Shown: in pieces, positions 1 to 9,780 of the stretch
Layout of the letters: every line of letters begins with the position of its first letter
How positions within the stretch are numbered: position 1 is the stretch's first letter
Source: an uncultured Haliea sp.
Lineage (GTDB): Bacteria > Pseudomonadota > Gammaproteobacteria > Pseudomonadales > Halieaceae
Assembly: GCA_913061115.1 (NCBI GenBank)
Contig: CAJXTK010000013.1
Location: 1-32,969, forward strand
Direction: 5' to 3'
Length of the DNA: 32,969 bases
The notes under the pieces: generated by a model
Told to the model about the DNA's origin: nothing
Seen by the model: the letters and a program-made list of their open reading frames with translations, nothing else
Databases searched by the model: none
Program-made: the position numbers and the translations under genes

Positions 1-2117
1 TCCTGAGCCGGCACTGCCTCAACAGCAGAAGCCTCGTCTTCCAATAGTTCCTTGATAGAAAGCTTGATACGGCCGCGCTGATCTACATCCAGCACTTTGA
101 CTCGCACAACTTCGCCTTCCTTAAGATGATCAGACACATTCTCTACACGCTCATTCGCAATCTGCGAAATGTGTACTAGCCCATCCTTACCTGGCAGGAT
201 ATTAATAAAGGCGCCAAAGTCTACGATACGTGCAACCGTTCCTTCATACACTGCTCCAATTTCTGCTTCAGCTGTAATCTCTTCAACTAAAGCTACTGCC
301 GCATCTCGCGAAGCCTGATCCTGACCAAAGATACGCACAGTACCATCGTCATCAATATCGACCGTCGCACCGGACTGCTCAGTGATCGATCGGATCATCG
401 CTCCACCTTTGCCGATGATATCCCGAATTTTATCGGAATCAACTTTGAGTGTGGTCATGCTAGGAGCATTTTCAGATGTTACGGTACGAGCTGCTGGCAG
501 CACTTCATTCATCTGTCCCAAGATGTGCAAACGGGCAACCTGTGCCTGCTCCAATGCGACTTCCATGATCTGCTCATTGATGCCTTCAATCTTGATGTCC
601 ATCTGCAGCGCAGTCACACCCTCTGCAGTTCCTGCCACTTTAAAATCCATATCACCAAGGTGATCTTCATCACCTAATATATCGGTAAGCACAGCAAACT
701 GGTTACCTTCTTTTACCAGACCCATCGCGATGCCGGCAACAGGCGCTTTCAAAGGTACGCCTGCAGCCATCAATGCCAGGGAACCAACACAAACCGAGGC
801 CATGGAGCTGGAGCCATTAGACTCCGTAATTTCTGAGACGACACGAATAGTGTAGGGAAAATCTTCATTGGTCGGCAGAACAGCGGTCAGACCACGACGC
901 GCCAAACGACCATGACCCACTTCGCGACGATTTGTAAAGCCAACACGACCTGCTTCACCGACAGAATACGGAGGGAAATTGTAGTGCAGCATAAAGGGAT
1001 CTCTACGCTCGCCTTCCAACGCATCGATTATCTGAGAATCACGCGTAGAACCGAGTGTTACCGCGCCAATAGCCTGTGTCTCGCCACGTGTAAACAGAGC
1101 ACTACCGTGAACCTTGGAGAGTACGTCAACCTCACACGCGATGGGACGCACAGTGCGCGTATCACGGCCGTCAATACGCGGTTCGCCAGACAAAATGCGT
1201 TTGCGTACCAAACTCTTTTCAATTTTCTTGAAGATGTTCTTCACTTCGTCTGTAGAAGGGCCTCCCTCCACAGCCAGCGCCGCTATTGCCGCAGCACGAA
1301 TTCCACTGACACGCTCGTAACGAACTGCCTTCTCGGTGATACGGTATGCTTCACCCAAATCAACCTTGACCTGATCTTCAACAGCCGTCATTAGTGCTTC
1401 ATCGACATCTGGAAGTTTCCACTCCCAGCGAGGTTTACCCGCGTCAGCAACCAATTCATTGATAGCCTGAATAACCGCCTGCATTTCCTGGTGTGCAAAC
1501 AGTACCGCGCCCAACATTTGGTCTTCGCTCAATTCCTGAGCCTGAGACTCAACCATCAGTACCGCATCCTTCGTGCCAGCGACAATCATGTCTAACTTGC
1601 TATCTGCCAACTGTGCGTAGGTGGGGTTAAGGAAGTAGCCTTGGGCTTCATTAAAGCCAACCCGAGCTCCACCGATTGGACCATTGAATGGGCAGCCGGA
1701 AATTGCCAACGCGGCAGACGTACCAATCATCGCAGGGATATCAGGATCGATATGCTTATCCGCAGACATAACAGTACAGATAACTTGCACTTCGTTCATA
1801 AAGCCCTTCGGAAACAAGGGACGGATCGGACGATCGATCAAACGAGACGTCAGTGTCTCTTTTTCACTAGGACGGGCTTCACGCTTAAAGAAGCCACCGG
1901 GTATTCTACCTACAGCATAGGCTTTTTCTTGATAATGAACTGCCAACGGGAAGAAATCGCGGCCTGGTCGCTCGGTTTTTTCCGCAACCACGGTGCACAA
2001 CACAGAAGTGTTCTCAACGGTCACCAAGACGGCTCCACTCGCTTGCCGAGCAATACGACCAGTCTCCAAAGTGACAGTCTGGCCACCGTACTGGAATGTT
2101 TTAGTTACTGGATTCAC
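1..2117 (-). CDS. pnp: Polyribonucleotide nucleotidyltransferase (PNPase), C-terminus cut by window edge
   Basis: Phosphorolytic 3'-5' exoribonuclease of the RNA degradosome. The reading frame runs from a GTG at 2117 (first residues [20 protein letters not shown]) to the left edge, giving 705 complete codons against about 700-711 for the family, so only a few C-terminal residues are missing. GGAG lies about 9 nt upstream of the GTG, and no nearer ATG fits. Two RNase PH-like domains come first. A KH domain follows with the loop GKGG in [20 protein letters not shown] (near 360-420), and then an S1 domain containing [17 protein letters not shown]-type sequence (about 120-250). It is the last gene of the rimP–nusA–infB–rbfA–truB–rpsO–pnp operon and lies 65 bp after rpsO. 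The stable hairpin in that gap is placed where E. coli pnp is autoregulated through RNase III processing. Confidence 0.97.
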   Translation of the reverse strand, partial: MNPVTKTFQYGGQTVTLETGRIARQASGAVLVTVENTSVLCTVVAEKTERPGRDFFPLAVHYQEKAYAVGRIPGGFFKREARPSEKETLTSRLIDRPIRPLFPKGFMNEVQVICTVMSADKHIDPDIPAMIGTSAALAISGCPFNGPIGGARVGFNEAQGYFLNPTYAQLADSKLDMIVAGTKDAVLMVESQAQELSEDQMLGAVLFAHQEMQAVIQAINELVADAGKPRWEWKLPDVDEALMTAVEDQVKVDLGEAYRITEKAVRYERVSGIRAAAIAALAVEGGPSTDEVKNIFKKIEKSLVRKRILSGEPRIDGRDTRTVRPIACEVDVLSKVHGSALFTRGETQAIGAVTLGSTRDSQIIDALEGERRDPFMLHYNFPPYSVGEAGRVGFTNRREVGHGRLARRGLTAVLPTNEDFPYTIRVVSEITESNGSSSMASVCVGSLALMAAGVPLKAPVAGIAMGLVKEGNQFAVLTDILGDEDHLGDMDFKVAGTAEGVTALQMDIKIEGINEQIMEVALEQAQVARLHILGQMNEVLPAARTVTSENAPSMTTLKVDSDKIRDIIGKGGAMIRSITEQSGATVDIDDDGTVRIFGQDQASRDAAVALVEEITAEAEIGAVYEGTVARIVDFGAFINILPGKDGLVHISQIANERVENVSDHLKEGEVVRVKVLDVDQRGRIKLSIKELLEDEASAVEAVPAQ

Positions 2118-2144
2118 TTTAATTCTCCAATTCTCAAAATGACA

Positions 2145-2170
2145 CCGGGACGTTCCCATGAGCGCCCCGG
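2145..2170 (-). promoter_or_regulatory. Stable hairpin in rpsO–pnp gap (possible RNase III/PNPase control site or weak terminator)
   Basis: On the minus strand CCGGGGCG and CGTCCCGG form an 8-bp stem (one G-U pair) around a 10-nt loop. It begins 12 nt after the rpsO stop and ends 27 nt before the pnp GTG. A short TTTT follows, too weak for a confident terminator. In E. coli the pnp leader carries an RNase III-cleaved stem used for autoregulation. A similar role here is inference from position. Confidence 0.5.
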
Positions 2171-2182
2171 CAAGGGTGTGGC

Positions 2183-2452
2183 CTATCTACGTAGGCCAAG
2201 TCGCTTAATCAGATCACTGTAACGCGGAACACTCTTGCGCTTGAGGTAGTCCAGCAACTTGCGACGCTGGTTAACCATCCTGATCAGACCTCGGCGGGAG
2301 TGGTGGTCATGTGAATGCGTTTTGAAGTGCCCCTGCAACTGCTCAATATTCGCAGTCAGCAGTGCTACCTGTACTTCTGGGGAACCAGTATCGCCTTCGG
2401 CCACCTGATATTCTTTTACAATCTCTGCTTTCTTTTCTACATGTAATGCCAT
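2183..2452 (-). CDS. rpsO: 30S ribosomal protein S15
   Basis: S15 is a primary 16S rRNA binding protein of the 30S platform. The sequence from [16 protein letters not shown] gives 89 aa, the exact usual length. It contains the family signatures [25 protein letters not shown] and the C-terminal [11 protein letters not shown]. The frame stays open 14 codons further upstream, but the ATG at 2452 has AGAGGA about 8 nt before it and matches the conserved N-terminus, so that start is chosen. It lies between truB and pnp as in other gammaproteobacteria. Confidence 0.98.
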   Translation of the reverse strand: MALHVEKKAEIVKEYQVAEGDTGSPEVQVALLTANIEQLQGHFKTHSHDHHSRRGLIRMVNQRRKLLDYLKRKSVPRYSDLIKRLGLRR

Positions 2453-2503
2453 TGTTCTTTCCTCTTGCTTAATCTGCCTTAGGTGGCGTACCACCCTTCA
2501 TTA

Positions 2504-2538
2504 ATAAAAGAGCCTGTCCGTGCAGATTTACAGACAGG
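2504..2538 (-). terminator. Possible attenuating terminator between truB and rpsO
   Basis: On the minus strand CCTGTC and GACAGG form a 6-bp stem with a 14-nt loop, followed by CTCTTTTATT. It starts just after the truB stop and precedes rpsO. The stem is short and the loop long, so partial termination or mRNA processing is more likely than a full stop. Operon continuity into rpsO and pnp is conserved elsewhere. Confidence 0.4.
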
Positions 2539-2544
2539 TTCGCG

Positions 2545-3474
2545 TCACCTCCCGGTGACAATGAGACGACGTGGCGCTACTCGCCCGTCATCCAACATTT
2601 CTCCAACCCCCAAAAACTCTCCCGAGTCGAGGGCGACGCGCACAATACCATCTCGGGGCCCATTTGACACCATTACCGGCTGACCCTGGCGCATGTAAAA
2701 ACCGCTGGATTCACTGAGACGAACCAGCGGCAGTGCGCCCAAGGCGGCATCCGTGGGCAATAAAAGCGTGTCCAGCTGGCCAGACTCACCGACACCCTTC
2801 AGTGCCTCAAGGGCGTTCAGGGTCATACTGTCTTCAATTCCAAACGGTCCAGCCCTGGTTCGCCGCAGCGCGCTAACAAAGGCACCGCAGCCGATTGCGC
2901 GACCGAGATCCTCCGCCAGCGATCTCACATAGGTACCCTTGCTGCACTCCAGGTAAATATCCGCCTCAGGCCTTTCACCGCCACGGAAAGCGCGCAGCTG
3001 TAGCGTCTTTATGACAACAGAGCGCGGTTTGCGCTCCACCTCCAGACCCTTACGCGCTAACTTGTAAAGGGGCTGCCCGCCCTGCTTGATGGCAGAAAAC
3101 ATCGAGGGAATCTGTTCTATGTCGCCCTCGAAGGCTTGCAATGCTGTAATAACGTTACTCTCTGTCACGCCGCTGGCATCTTTATCTTCCAGCACCCGCC
3201 CTTCTGCATCACCCGTATCGGTGACGGTACCGAGCACGAATGTACTCTCGTAGGCTTTGTCTGCATCCAGCAAATACTGAGAAAACTTGGTTGCCTCACC
3301 GAAGCACAGTGGCAACACACCAGTGGCTAGCGGATCAAGACTACCGGTGTGGCCCGCCTTGGCAGCCTCATACAGTCGCTTAACGCTCTGCAATGCATGA
3401 TTCGAACTAACCCCTAGGGGTTTGTCCAGCAGTAGAATGCCATCCACCGGGCGCCCACGGCGAACCCTGGCCAT
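2545..3474 (-). CDS. truB: tRNA pseudouridine(55) synthase
   Basis: Converts U55 in the T-psi-C loop of tRNAs to pseudouridine. At 309 aa it is close to E. coli TruB (314). The N-terminal motif VDGILLLDKPLGVSSN is typical, and the catalytic motif GSLDPLATGVLPLC places the nucleophile at Asp47. Further family blocks are KGTYVRSLAEDLG and the LRRTRAGPF segment. The C-terminal PUA-like part ends in APRRLIVTGR. The ATG is 3 nt after the rbfA stop, which implies translational coupling. Downstream is a weak hairpin before rpsO. Confidence 0.98.
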   Translation of the reverse strand: MARVRRGRPVDGILLLDKPLGVSSNHALQSVKRLYEAAKAGHTGSLDPLATGVLPLCFGEATKFSQYLLDADKAYESTFVLGTVTDTGDAEGRVLEDKDASGVTESNVITALQAFEGDIEQIPSMFSAIKQGGQPLYKLARKGLEVERKPRSVVIKTLQLRAFRGGERPEADIYLECSKGTYVRSLAEDLGRAIGCGAFVSALRRTRAGPFGIEDSMTLNALEALKGVGESGQLDTLLLPTDAALGALPLVRLSESSGFYMRQGQPVMVSNGPRDGIVRVALDSGEFLGVGEMLDDGRVAPRRLIVTGR

Positions 3475-3477
3475 CCG

Positions 3478-3876
3478 CTAGCTCTTCGACTCGTCATCAT
3501 TGTGCAAGCCTAACTCTCGGTCTGCATCTGTCGCGCGCTGGATCAAGTCTTCCAAACTACGGCCGCGACCCACACTGCCGTCAAAATAAAACCGCAGATT
3601 CGGTACAGTACGCATATTGCTGTCCTTGGACAGCTGACTGCGTAAGAAGCCAGAGGCCTTGTTTAGCACCTCGGTAGACTCACTCGCATCCTCGCTCGAA
3701 TTACTGTCCAGCGCCGTGTAGTAGACCTTGGCATGGCCGAGGTCCCGACTCACGTCGACGCCAGTAATGCTGACCATACCAACACGAGGGTCTCGCACTT
3801 GGTGCTGAATCAGCAAAGCCAACTCACGCTGCAGATAGTCGGCAACGCGTTGTGTCCGGGCGTATTCTTTAGCCAT
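3478..3876 (-). CDS. rbfA: 30S ribosome-binding factor A
   Basis: Cold-shock-linked factor that binds immature 30S subunits near helix 1 of 16S rRNA and supports late maturation. The 132-aa product has the RbfA KH-like fold pattern: an N-terminal RTQRVADYLQRELALLI helix, DPRVGMVSITGVDVSRDL, then LRFYFDGSVGRGRSLEDLI. It starts 24 nt after the infB stop. Its ribosome-binding site is poor (no clear AGGA within 12 nt of the ATG), so translation may depend on coupling to infB. The extra C-terminal acidic tail (HNDDESKS) is ordinary. Confidence 0.97.
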   Translation of the reverse strand: MAKEYARTQRVADYLQRELALLIQHQVRDPRVGMVSITGVDVSRDLGHAKVYYTALDSNSSEDASESTEVLNKASGFLRSQLSKDSNMRTVPNLRFYFDGSVGRGRSLEDLIQRATDADRELGLHNDDESKS

Positions 3877-3900
3877 TAATCATACTCATTACAGCGCCGC

Positions 3901-6567
3901 TTAAAGAGAGCGGGCTATCTCCTTGACTTCATACACTTCGATGAGGTCACCCGCTTTGACATCAGTGTAGTTCTTCACACCGATGCCACATTCCGTGCCA
4001 TTACGCACTTCATTGGCGTCATCCTTGAAACGACGCAATGATTCCAACTCGCCCTGATAAATCACCACACTGTCGCGCAGCACGCGGATGGGCTTGGAAC
4101 GATGAATGGTTCCCTCGATCACCATACAACCCGCAATCTGGCCAAACTTGGGCGAACTAAATACGTCCCGGACCTCGGCGATACCCACAATATTTTCTCT
4201 TAATTCAGGCGCTAACATGCCTGTCAGAGCTGCCTTCACATCGTCGATCAAATCGTAAATGACATTGTAATAACGCATGTCAATGACTTCAGTTTCCACC
4301 AACCTTCGCGCTGCATTGTCCGCTCGCACATTGAAACCGAACACAACCGCACTGGAAGTCACTGCCAAATTGACGTCTGTCTCAGTGATGCCGCCGACGC
4401 CGCCAGTGATAATATTCACTTGAACCTCGTCGTTCCCGATCTCGAGGAGAGCCGACTGAATTGCCTCCAGCGAACCCCTTACATCTGCCTTGACCACAAC
4501 ATTGAGCGTTTTCCTACCAACTGCCGTCATGCTATCAAACATGTTATCTAGTTTGGCGGCCTGCTGACGCTGTATTTTCATATTGCGCGTCTTTTCCTGT
4601 CGGAAATCGGCGACCTCACGAGCATGCTTTTCACTCTCGACAACAGCAAACAAATCACCTGCCGCAGGAGCAGCATCCAGACCCAAAATCTCTACAGGTA
4701 TGCTGGGGCCAGCCTCATCGATTACCTGACCATTTTCATCCATCATGGCGCGCACTCGTCCGAACTGCAGGCCAGCAAGAACGATGTCGCCCTTGCGCAG
4801 TGTGCCACTTTGAATCAATAGCGATGCGACAGGTCCACGCCCTTTGTCCAGACGGGATTCGATCACAATACCTTGTGCAGGTATGTCGCGCGCAGCGGTC
4901 AGTTCCAACAGTTCCGACTGTAGCAATATCGCATCAAGCAGACCGTCCACGCCCTCACCGGTTTGAGCCGAGACATGAATAAATTGTGTATCTCCTCCCC
5001 ACTCTTCCGGTATGACATCTTTGGCGGCCAATTCACTCTTGATGCGCTCGGGATCTACACCCTCTTTGTCAATTTTGTTAACCGCTACGATAATAGGCAC
5101 ATTAGCTGCCTTGGCGTGTTTGACTGCTTCTTCAGTCTGAGGCATAACACCATCATCTGCAGCGACAACCAGAATCACAATGTCTGTACTTTTAGCTCCA
5201 CGCGCACGCATCGCAGTAAACGCGGCGTGCCCCGGTGTATCGAGAAACGAAATCATGCCGCGATCGGTTTCCACGTGGTAGGCGCCGATATGCTGAGTAA
5301 TACCCCCTGCCTCGCCTGATGCTACCTGACTCTTGCGGATGTAGTCGAGCAACGAAGTTTTACCGTGGTCCACATGCCCCATTACCGTAACCACTGGCGC
5401 GCGAGTTTCTTCAGTACCTTCACGCTGTGACAGGGCTTCCTCAAGCTTTTCCTCCAACGCATCAGCGCTGACAAGTTTGAAGCCGTGACCAAATTCTTCC
5501 ACCAACAACGTCGCAGTATCCTGATCAATCATCTGGTTGATATTTGCCATCACACCGAGTTTCATCAACTCTTTGATAACTGCTCCGGTCTTAACTGACA
5601 TCTGCTGCGCAAGATCGGCAATGGAATTCATATCCATAATTTCGACTTGCTGCATTTTTCTTTCCGTTGGCATTTCAAACCCGTGCTTGGAATGTTCTTC
5701 ATGCGAGGTTCTGATTTTCTTACGACCACCGCGACGACGACCCGCTCCCGGTTCAGAATCCAAATCCGCCAGAGATAAATTGTGATTACGCTGCTTACCC
5801 CGACCAGCGGGTGAATTACGAGCCAGCTTATTGCGAGGCTTGCGGCTATCATTATCCCCACCGGGTGCGACAGATGGCACCTCATGAAGACGCTTCGGTC
5901 GCTTGCCGCCCTCTTTCGCTTTCTCCTCGCTAGCAGCCTGCGTTTCAGCCTTGATCTGATCTTCAGCTGCCTTGCGGGCATCAGCTGCATCCCGGCGGGA
6001 CACAGCTTCATTGGCTTCCTTGAGCTTGCGGCGCGCCGCTGCCCGTTGTCGCAGTACCTCTGGGTCCAGATTAGCCGGATCTTCCTCTGCGCTGGCCTCT
6101 AACTCGGTGACCGCCGCCGCGAGTTGCTCACGCTCAGCTGCCGCCGCTTCCTGAGCCTCTAATTCCGCCACAGCCTGGGCAGACACGTCTTCTACTTCTA
6201 CAATAATTTCCTGATCATGTTCTGCCAAATCACCATCAACTGGCACCTCTGCATCGACCAACTCTTCCGAATCGCGTTTTACATAGGTACGTTTCTTTCG
6301 CACTTCGACATTGACGGTTTTTCTACCCTGCGACGCGGAGGTACGTAAGGTACTAATAGTCTTTCGCTTTAATGTAATTCGCTTGGGGGCATCCGCTGGC
6401 TCCCCATGACTTTGCTTCAGGTAAGTCAGCAGTGTCTGCTTATCCTCATCAGACACAGCTTGTTCTGCCCCCGTGTGAGGCAATCCCGCTTCTCTCATCT
6501 GCGCCAAAAGGCGATCCGAGGAGGCGCCTACCACTTCAGCGAGCTGCTTTACTGTCACCTGACCCAT
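3901..6567 (-). CDS. infB: Translation initiation factor IF-2
   Basis: GTPase that brings fMet-tRNA to the 30S subunit and promotes 70S joining. At 888 aa it is the full-length gammaproteobacterial type. Order: an IF2 N-terminal helical domain (1-55), a long Ala/Glu/Lys/Arg-rich linker (about 120-290), a second IF2_N domain (about 305-370), the G domain with P-loop GHVDHGKT at 397-404, DTPGHAAF (G3) and NKID (G4), then beta-barrel domains II-IV. The C-terminal fMet-binding domain ends in [19 protein letters not shown] about 8 nt before the ATG fixes the start. It follows nusA with a 53-nt gap. Internal translation starts, as used in E. coli for shorter IF2 forms, were not resolved. Confidence 0.98.
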   Translation of the reverse strand: MGQVTVKQLAEVVGASSDRLLAQMREAGLPHTGAEQAVSDEDKQTLLTYLKQSHGEPADAPKRITLKRKTISTLRTSASQGRKTVNVEVRKKRTYVKRDSEELVDAEVPVDGDLAEHDQEIIVEVEDVSAQAVAELEAQEAAAAEREQLAAAVTELEASAEEDPANLDPEVLRQRAAARRKLKEANEAVSRRDAADARKAAEDQIKAETQAASEEKAKEGGKRPKRLHEVPSVAPGGDNDSRKPRNKLARNSPAGRGKQRNHNLSLADLDSEPGAGRRRGGRKKIRTSHEEHSKHGFEMPTERKMQQVEIMDMNSIADLAQQMSVKTGAVIKELMKLGVMANINQMIDQDTATLLVEEFGHGFKLVSADALEEKLEEALSQREGTEETRAPVVTVMGHVDHGKTSLLDYIRKSQVASGEAGGITQHIGAYHVETDRGMISFLDTPGHAAFTAMRARGAKSTDIVILVVAADDGVMPQTEEAVKHAKAANVPIIVAVNKIDKEGVDPERIKSELAAKDVIPEEWGGDTQFIHVSAQTGEGVDGLLDAILLQSELLELTAARDIPAQGIVIESRLDKGRGPVASLLIQSGTLRKGDIVLAGLQFGRVRAMMDENGQVIDEAGPSIPVEILGLDAAPAAGDLFAVVESEKHAREVADFRQEKTRNMKIQRQQAAKLDNMFDSMTAVGRKTLNVVVKADVRGSLEAIQSALLEIGNDEVQVNIITGGVGGITETDVNLAVTSSAVVFGFNVRADNAARRLVETEVIDMRYYNVIYDLIDDVKAALTGMLAPELRENIVGIAEVRDVFSSPKFGQIAGCMVIEGTIHRSKPIRVLRDSVVIYQGELESLRRFKDDANEVRNGTECGIGVKNYTDVKAGDLIEVYEVKEIARSL

Positions 6568-6620
6568 TCAATACTCTCCTTGGTATCCTGTCGTAGCGCA
6601 ATTAATTGTGCAATTTCAGG

Positions 6621-8114
6621 TTACTCTTCTGCCTCTGCAAACCAGGGTGCCCTTGCAGTCATAATCAATTCACCGGCACGTTCTTCAGTCATCTCCGGGA
6701 TGTCCATGAGATCATCCACTGCCTGCTCTGCCAAATCTTCCATGGTGACAATCGCACGACCAGCTAAGATGTAGGCCAACTGGCGATCCATACCCTCCAT
6801 GGTTAAGAGATCCTCGGCCGGCTCATGCGAGCCTACCTCCTCCTCAGACGCAATGGCCTGCGTCAACAACGCGCCCTTGGCTCGTGCACGCAGTTCCTCT
6901 GCGATATCCTCATCGAACCCTTCAATAGCAGTCAGTTCTGCCAGAGGCACATAGGCTACTTCTTCCAGTGTGGCAAAGCCTTCTTCGACCAAAATTCCGG
7001 CCACATCCTCGTCAATATCAAGGGCATCGACAAACACCTGAATAACTTCAGTGGACTCCACTTCCTGCTTCTCAGCAGCATCCTCAAGACTCATGACATT
7101 AATAGTCCATTCGGTTAGCTGAGCCGCCAGACGCACATTTTGGCCAGAACGACCGATCGCCTGCGCCAGATTGTCTTTGGATACGGCAACATCCATGGTG
7201 CGGTTGTCCTCATCCACCACAATGGACTCAACTTCCGCAGGCGCCATGGCATTGATCACCAATTGTGCGGGGTTATCATCCCACAGCACGATATCGACAC
7301 GCTCGTTGTCGAGCTCGCTGGAGACCGCCTGTACACGCGATCCGCGCATACCGACACACGCACCCACTGGATCAATACGTTGGTCGTTAGTTTTTACAGC
7401 GATCTTCGCACGGGAGCCCGGATCGCGCGCTGCGGCACGAATCTGAATGACTTCCTCAGCAATCTCTGGCACCTCGATTTTGAACAACTCTATCAACATT
7501 TCTGTACATGAACGGCTCAAAATTAACTGCGGGCCCCGAGGTTCTGTGCTGATTTCCTTAAGAATGGCGCGCACCCGATCATTAACGCGGAATGTCTCGC
7601 GACCCACCAATTGATCCCGCGGCAGCAGACCTTCGGCGTTGCTGCCCATATCAATAATCACATTGTCTCGCGTTACCTTTTTTACCGTACCGGCAATAAG
7701 CTCACCCACACGACTCAAATACTGGTCAACAACCTGTGCGCGCTCAGCGTCACGAACTCGCTGAATAATCACTTGCTTGGCAGTCTGTGCGGCGATGCGG
7801 CCAAATGCGATGCTCTCCACCTCCTCCTCGTAAATGTCCCCGGGCTTCAGATTTGGATCCTGCTCTATGGCTTCCTCGGTAGTGAACTGAGTCCCCAGCA
7901 GCGCCATTTCATCATCTGGCACAACCAGCCAGCGACGCTTGGAAACATAATCGCCCGTAGTACGATCAATAGTGACCAAAATGTCCGCCTCTTCGTCGTA
8001 ACGCTTTTGGGTCGCCGTCGCCAACGCCAGCTCTATCGCTTCGAAGATTATATCCTCAGACACGCCCTTCTCATTAGAGACAGCCTCAGCCACCAACAGA
8101 ATTTCTTTCGTCAT
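6621..8114 (-). CDS. nusA: Transcription termination/antitermination factor NusA
   Basis: RNA polymerase-associated factor acting in pausing, intrinsic and Rho termination and rRNA antitermination. At 497 aa it is close to E. coli NusA (495). Domains in order: N-terminal RNAP-binding domain (1-about 135, beginning [17 protein letters not shown]), S1 ([21 protein letters not shown]), KH1 and KH2 ([15 protein letters not shown] and [16 protein letters not shown]), then two C-terminal acidic repeats (from about 360 to the end). The frame opens at a TTG five codons earlier, but the ATG at 8114 has GAGG 6 nt before it and matches the conserved N-terminus. It lies 29 nt downstream of rimP. Confidence 0.98.
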   Translation of the reverse strand: MTKEILLVAEAVSNEKGVSEDIIFEAIELALATATQKRYDEEADILVTIDRTTGDYVSKRRWLVVPDDEMALLGTQFTTEEAIEQDPNLKPGDIYEEEVESIAFGRIAAQTAKQVIIQRVRDAERAQVVDQYLSRVGELIAGTVKKVTRDNVIIDMGSNAEGLLPRDQLVGRETFRVNDRVRAILKEISTEPRGPQLILSRSCTEMLIELFKIEVPEIAEEVIQIRAAARDPGSRAKIAVKTNDQRIDPVGACVGMRGSRVQAVSSELDNERVDIVLWDDNPAQLVINAMAPAEVESIVVDEDNRTMDVAVSKDNLAQAIGRSGQNVRLAAQLTEWTINVMSLEDAAEKQEVESTEVIQVFVDALDIDEDVAGILVEEGFATLEEVAYVPLAELTAIEGFDEDIAEELRARAKGALLTQAIASEEEVGSHEPAEDLLTMEGMDRQLAYILAGRAIVTMEDLAEQAVDDLMDIPEMTEERAGELIMTARAPWFAEAEE

Positions 8115-8143
8115 CTCAAGCCTCGCCAATTCACTTGCCGCGT

Positions 8144-8599
8144 TTAGATGCGGGGTTGTACCCGCGCTTTTTCAATCGCGCCGAAAGGCAACAATAAATC
8201 GTGATCATCTATCTGAATCACAACCTCATCACCCTCAATACCTTTCAAAATACCCTTGAACCTGCGCCGCCCCTCAAAGGCACTGCGTAAACGCAACTCC
8301 ACCGTCTCACCCACATAACCGGAATACTGCTCCAGCTTGAACAACAGCCGATCCATGCCGGGGGAGGAAACTTCTAGCGTGTATTCCCCCGCAATCGGAT
8401 CTTCAACATCCAGAATGCTACTCACCTGTGCACTGACACCAGCGCAGTCATCAACCGAGATGCCTGCAGGGCTGTCTATAAAAACCCGCACAATACTGTG
8501 CCTGCCCTGTGGCGTGTACTCCACACCCCATAACTGGTAACCCAATGCAACCACAGTGGATTGCAACATCTCCGCAATTTGCTGATCTTTGCTCGCCAC
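8144..8599 (-). CDS. rimP: Ribosome maturation factor RimP
   Basis: Needed for efficient 30S subunit maturation. The 151-aa protein has the N-terminal alpha/beta domain with [13 protein letters not shown] and [16 protein letters not shown], the linker motif [19 protein letters not shown], and a C-terminal SH3-like domain with [16 protein letters not shown]. The start is a GTG at 8599. A GGAG lies about 13 nt upstream, rather far, and no in-frame ATG is better. It is the first protein gene of the operon, directly after the tRNA-fMet terminator, so its transcription must come from read-through or from a promoter not recognised here. Confidence 0.96.
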   Translation of the reverse strand: MASKDQQIAEMLQSTVVALGYQLWGVEYTPQGRHSIVRVFIDSPAGISVDDCAGVSAQVSSILDVEDPIAGEYTLEVSSPGMDRLLFKLEQYSGYVGETVELRLRSAFEGRRRFKGILKGIEGDEVVIQIDDHDLLLPFGAIEKARVQPRI

Positions 8600-8622
8600 T
8601 GCCGGTTCTTTTCTCCATGTAC

Positions 8623-8648
8623 AAAAAAGCCCCTAAAAAGGGGCTTTT
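8623..8648 (-). terminator. Rho-independent terminator after tRNA-fMet
   Basis: On the minus strand AAAAGCCCC, a short T-rich loop and GGGGCTTTTTT form a strong stem with a U-tract. It sits 39 nt downstream of the tRNA 3' end and about 24 nt upstream of the rimP GTG. It should end most tRNA transcripts. Read-through would feed rimP–pnp, as known for the metY–rimP arrangement in E. coli. Its A-rich other side makes it nearly bidirectional. Confidence 0.85.
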
Positions 8649-8686
8649 AATTTCACACTATAGCTACAAAAGCTAACAGTGCTAAT

Positions 8687-8763
<77 letters not shown>

Positions 8764-8846
8764 TCAAAGCTTCCTCGACTGTGACAGGCCCCTCGGCACT
8801 GACACCCGAAGCCCGAATTATTTAGGCTCCAATTTCGAGGAGATGC

Positions 8847-8875
8847 ATTATAGGTAGGCCCACTACCCCGGTCAA
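8847..8875 (-). promoter_or_regulatory. Sigma-70 promoter of the tRNA-fMet/rimP operon
   Basis: On the minus strand TTGACC (-35, 8870-8875), a 17-nt spacer and a perfect TATAAT (-10, 8847-8852). The predicted start near 8840 gives a leader of about 77 nt before the tRNA. No other promoter this good was seen near rimP. Confidence 0.85.
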
Positions 8876-8880
8876 CCTTG

Positions 8881-9069
8881 AGAAGAGCGAAAAATAGACT
8901 AATTTTGCAGGCAGCGGCTGATTATCGGTAGCAATAGCGCAGCGCCCATTAGCGAGCAGCTTGATTGACTAGCCTGGGTTGCTCACGATACAGGGTGAGT
9001 CGATGCAATAGCCTCCGCCGCTGCAGTGTCCCCTATGGAATCTATAATAGCGCCTATGCCGTCTAGCAT
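8881..9069. other. Non-coding stretch upstream of the tRNA-fMet promoter
   Basis: No open frame with a credible start, RNA gene or terminator was recognised. In many gammaproteobacteria tpiA–secG–tRNA-Leu lie just upstream of this operon (recollection of Pseudomonas-type order). None of them is present here, so this is where the conserved order breaks. Confidence 0.5.
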
Positions 9070-9303
9070 CTATGGCCTCCACGGCAGAATCGTGACCTTG
9101 CCACATATGATGTATTGAGCGATAAGGCATATAGGATAAAGGGCGAGCTTGATAAAGAATAGGTCTATAAAAAAGCTGTTAGGATGAGGAATATCTAAAC
9201 TGAATAATCCCATGCCAACCCCATATATCATGGCGAACGTAGCCATGTAGACTAGGCATATAAACCCAACCCAATTCAGCACCGTCTGCAACTGCCCAAC
9301 CAT
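9070..9303 (-). CDS. Small two-helix membrane protein of unknown function
   Basis: A 77-aa product not assigned to a family. It has two hydrophobic segments, about residues 8-33 (WVGFICLVYMATFAMIYGVG) and 47-70 (FIDLFFIKLALYPICLIAQYII), separated by a polar loop with DIPHPN. This predicts an inner-membrane hairpin protein with short termini. The ATG is preceded by GGA at a workable distance, a weak ribosome-binding site. It stands alone between the tRNA-fMet promoter and the cis/trans isomerase gene, transcribed away from the latter. The membrane-protein pattern is clear enough to favour a real gene, but no homology can be claimed. Confidence 0.55.
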   Translation of the reverse strand: MVGQLQTVLNWVGFICLVYMATFAMIYGVGMGLFSLDIPHPNSFFIDLFFIKLALYPICLIAQYIICGKVTILPWRP

Positions 9304-9780
9304 AGCGTGATTCCATCAGTAAGGCCGAATAGTCTAGCAGACATATCCTAGCCCTATGATCTCTTTTTCAACATCAGTTTTTGAACACCAGAACTAGGCA
9401 CCAGGCCGCACGCCCCCGCCGCAATGAAGTACTGCGGTCAGTACCTGGGCATTATAAACTACTCGCGTCGACCCCATCCTCGACTGAAGGCTAAGCGGCA
9501 TTTCGCATTATCCCTCGCTAGACGAGCATCATCTTGCCTCCTCACTGACCAGGCCGGACTAGACAATTTGCTCGACACAACCAGTTTACTTTCCTTATAA
9601 TCTGACGATTGCCGTTTCCGATCAGCTTTCCGAGGGCCAGATGAAGAGCAGCAATAGTATTTTTGACGTGATGCCAGATTTTCTGCGGGCGAGTCGAAGC
9701 GGCGTCGACTCTGCCCCTTACTGAATCCAGAGCGATCGCAATATTTTACGGCGAACTTGTTAAACAAGGGAATCATAACG
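9304..9780. other. Long intergenic region between the small membrane protein and the cis/trans isomerase
   Basis: About 480 nt with no convincing gene. A minus-strand frame at 9459-9776 has arginine/serine-rich composition and no recognisable domain, and is judged spurious. A perfect 6-bp inverted repeat GTACTG-CGGT-CAGTAC lies at 9429-9444. It could be an operator or a small hairpin. Promoter elements for the downstream gene were not identified with confidence. Confidence 0.4.

Noticed and set aside
5628-6102. Alternative frames opposite and inside infB
   Set aside because: Shadows of the IF2 linker region, which is rich in Ala/Glu/Arg codons.
9459-9776. Minus-strand frame of 105 codons upstream of cti
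   Set aside because: Arg/Ser-rich composition, no recognisable domain, and it overlaps the 5' region of cti; looks like non-coding sequence.
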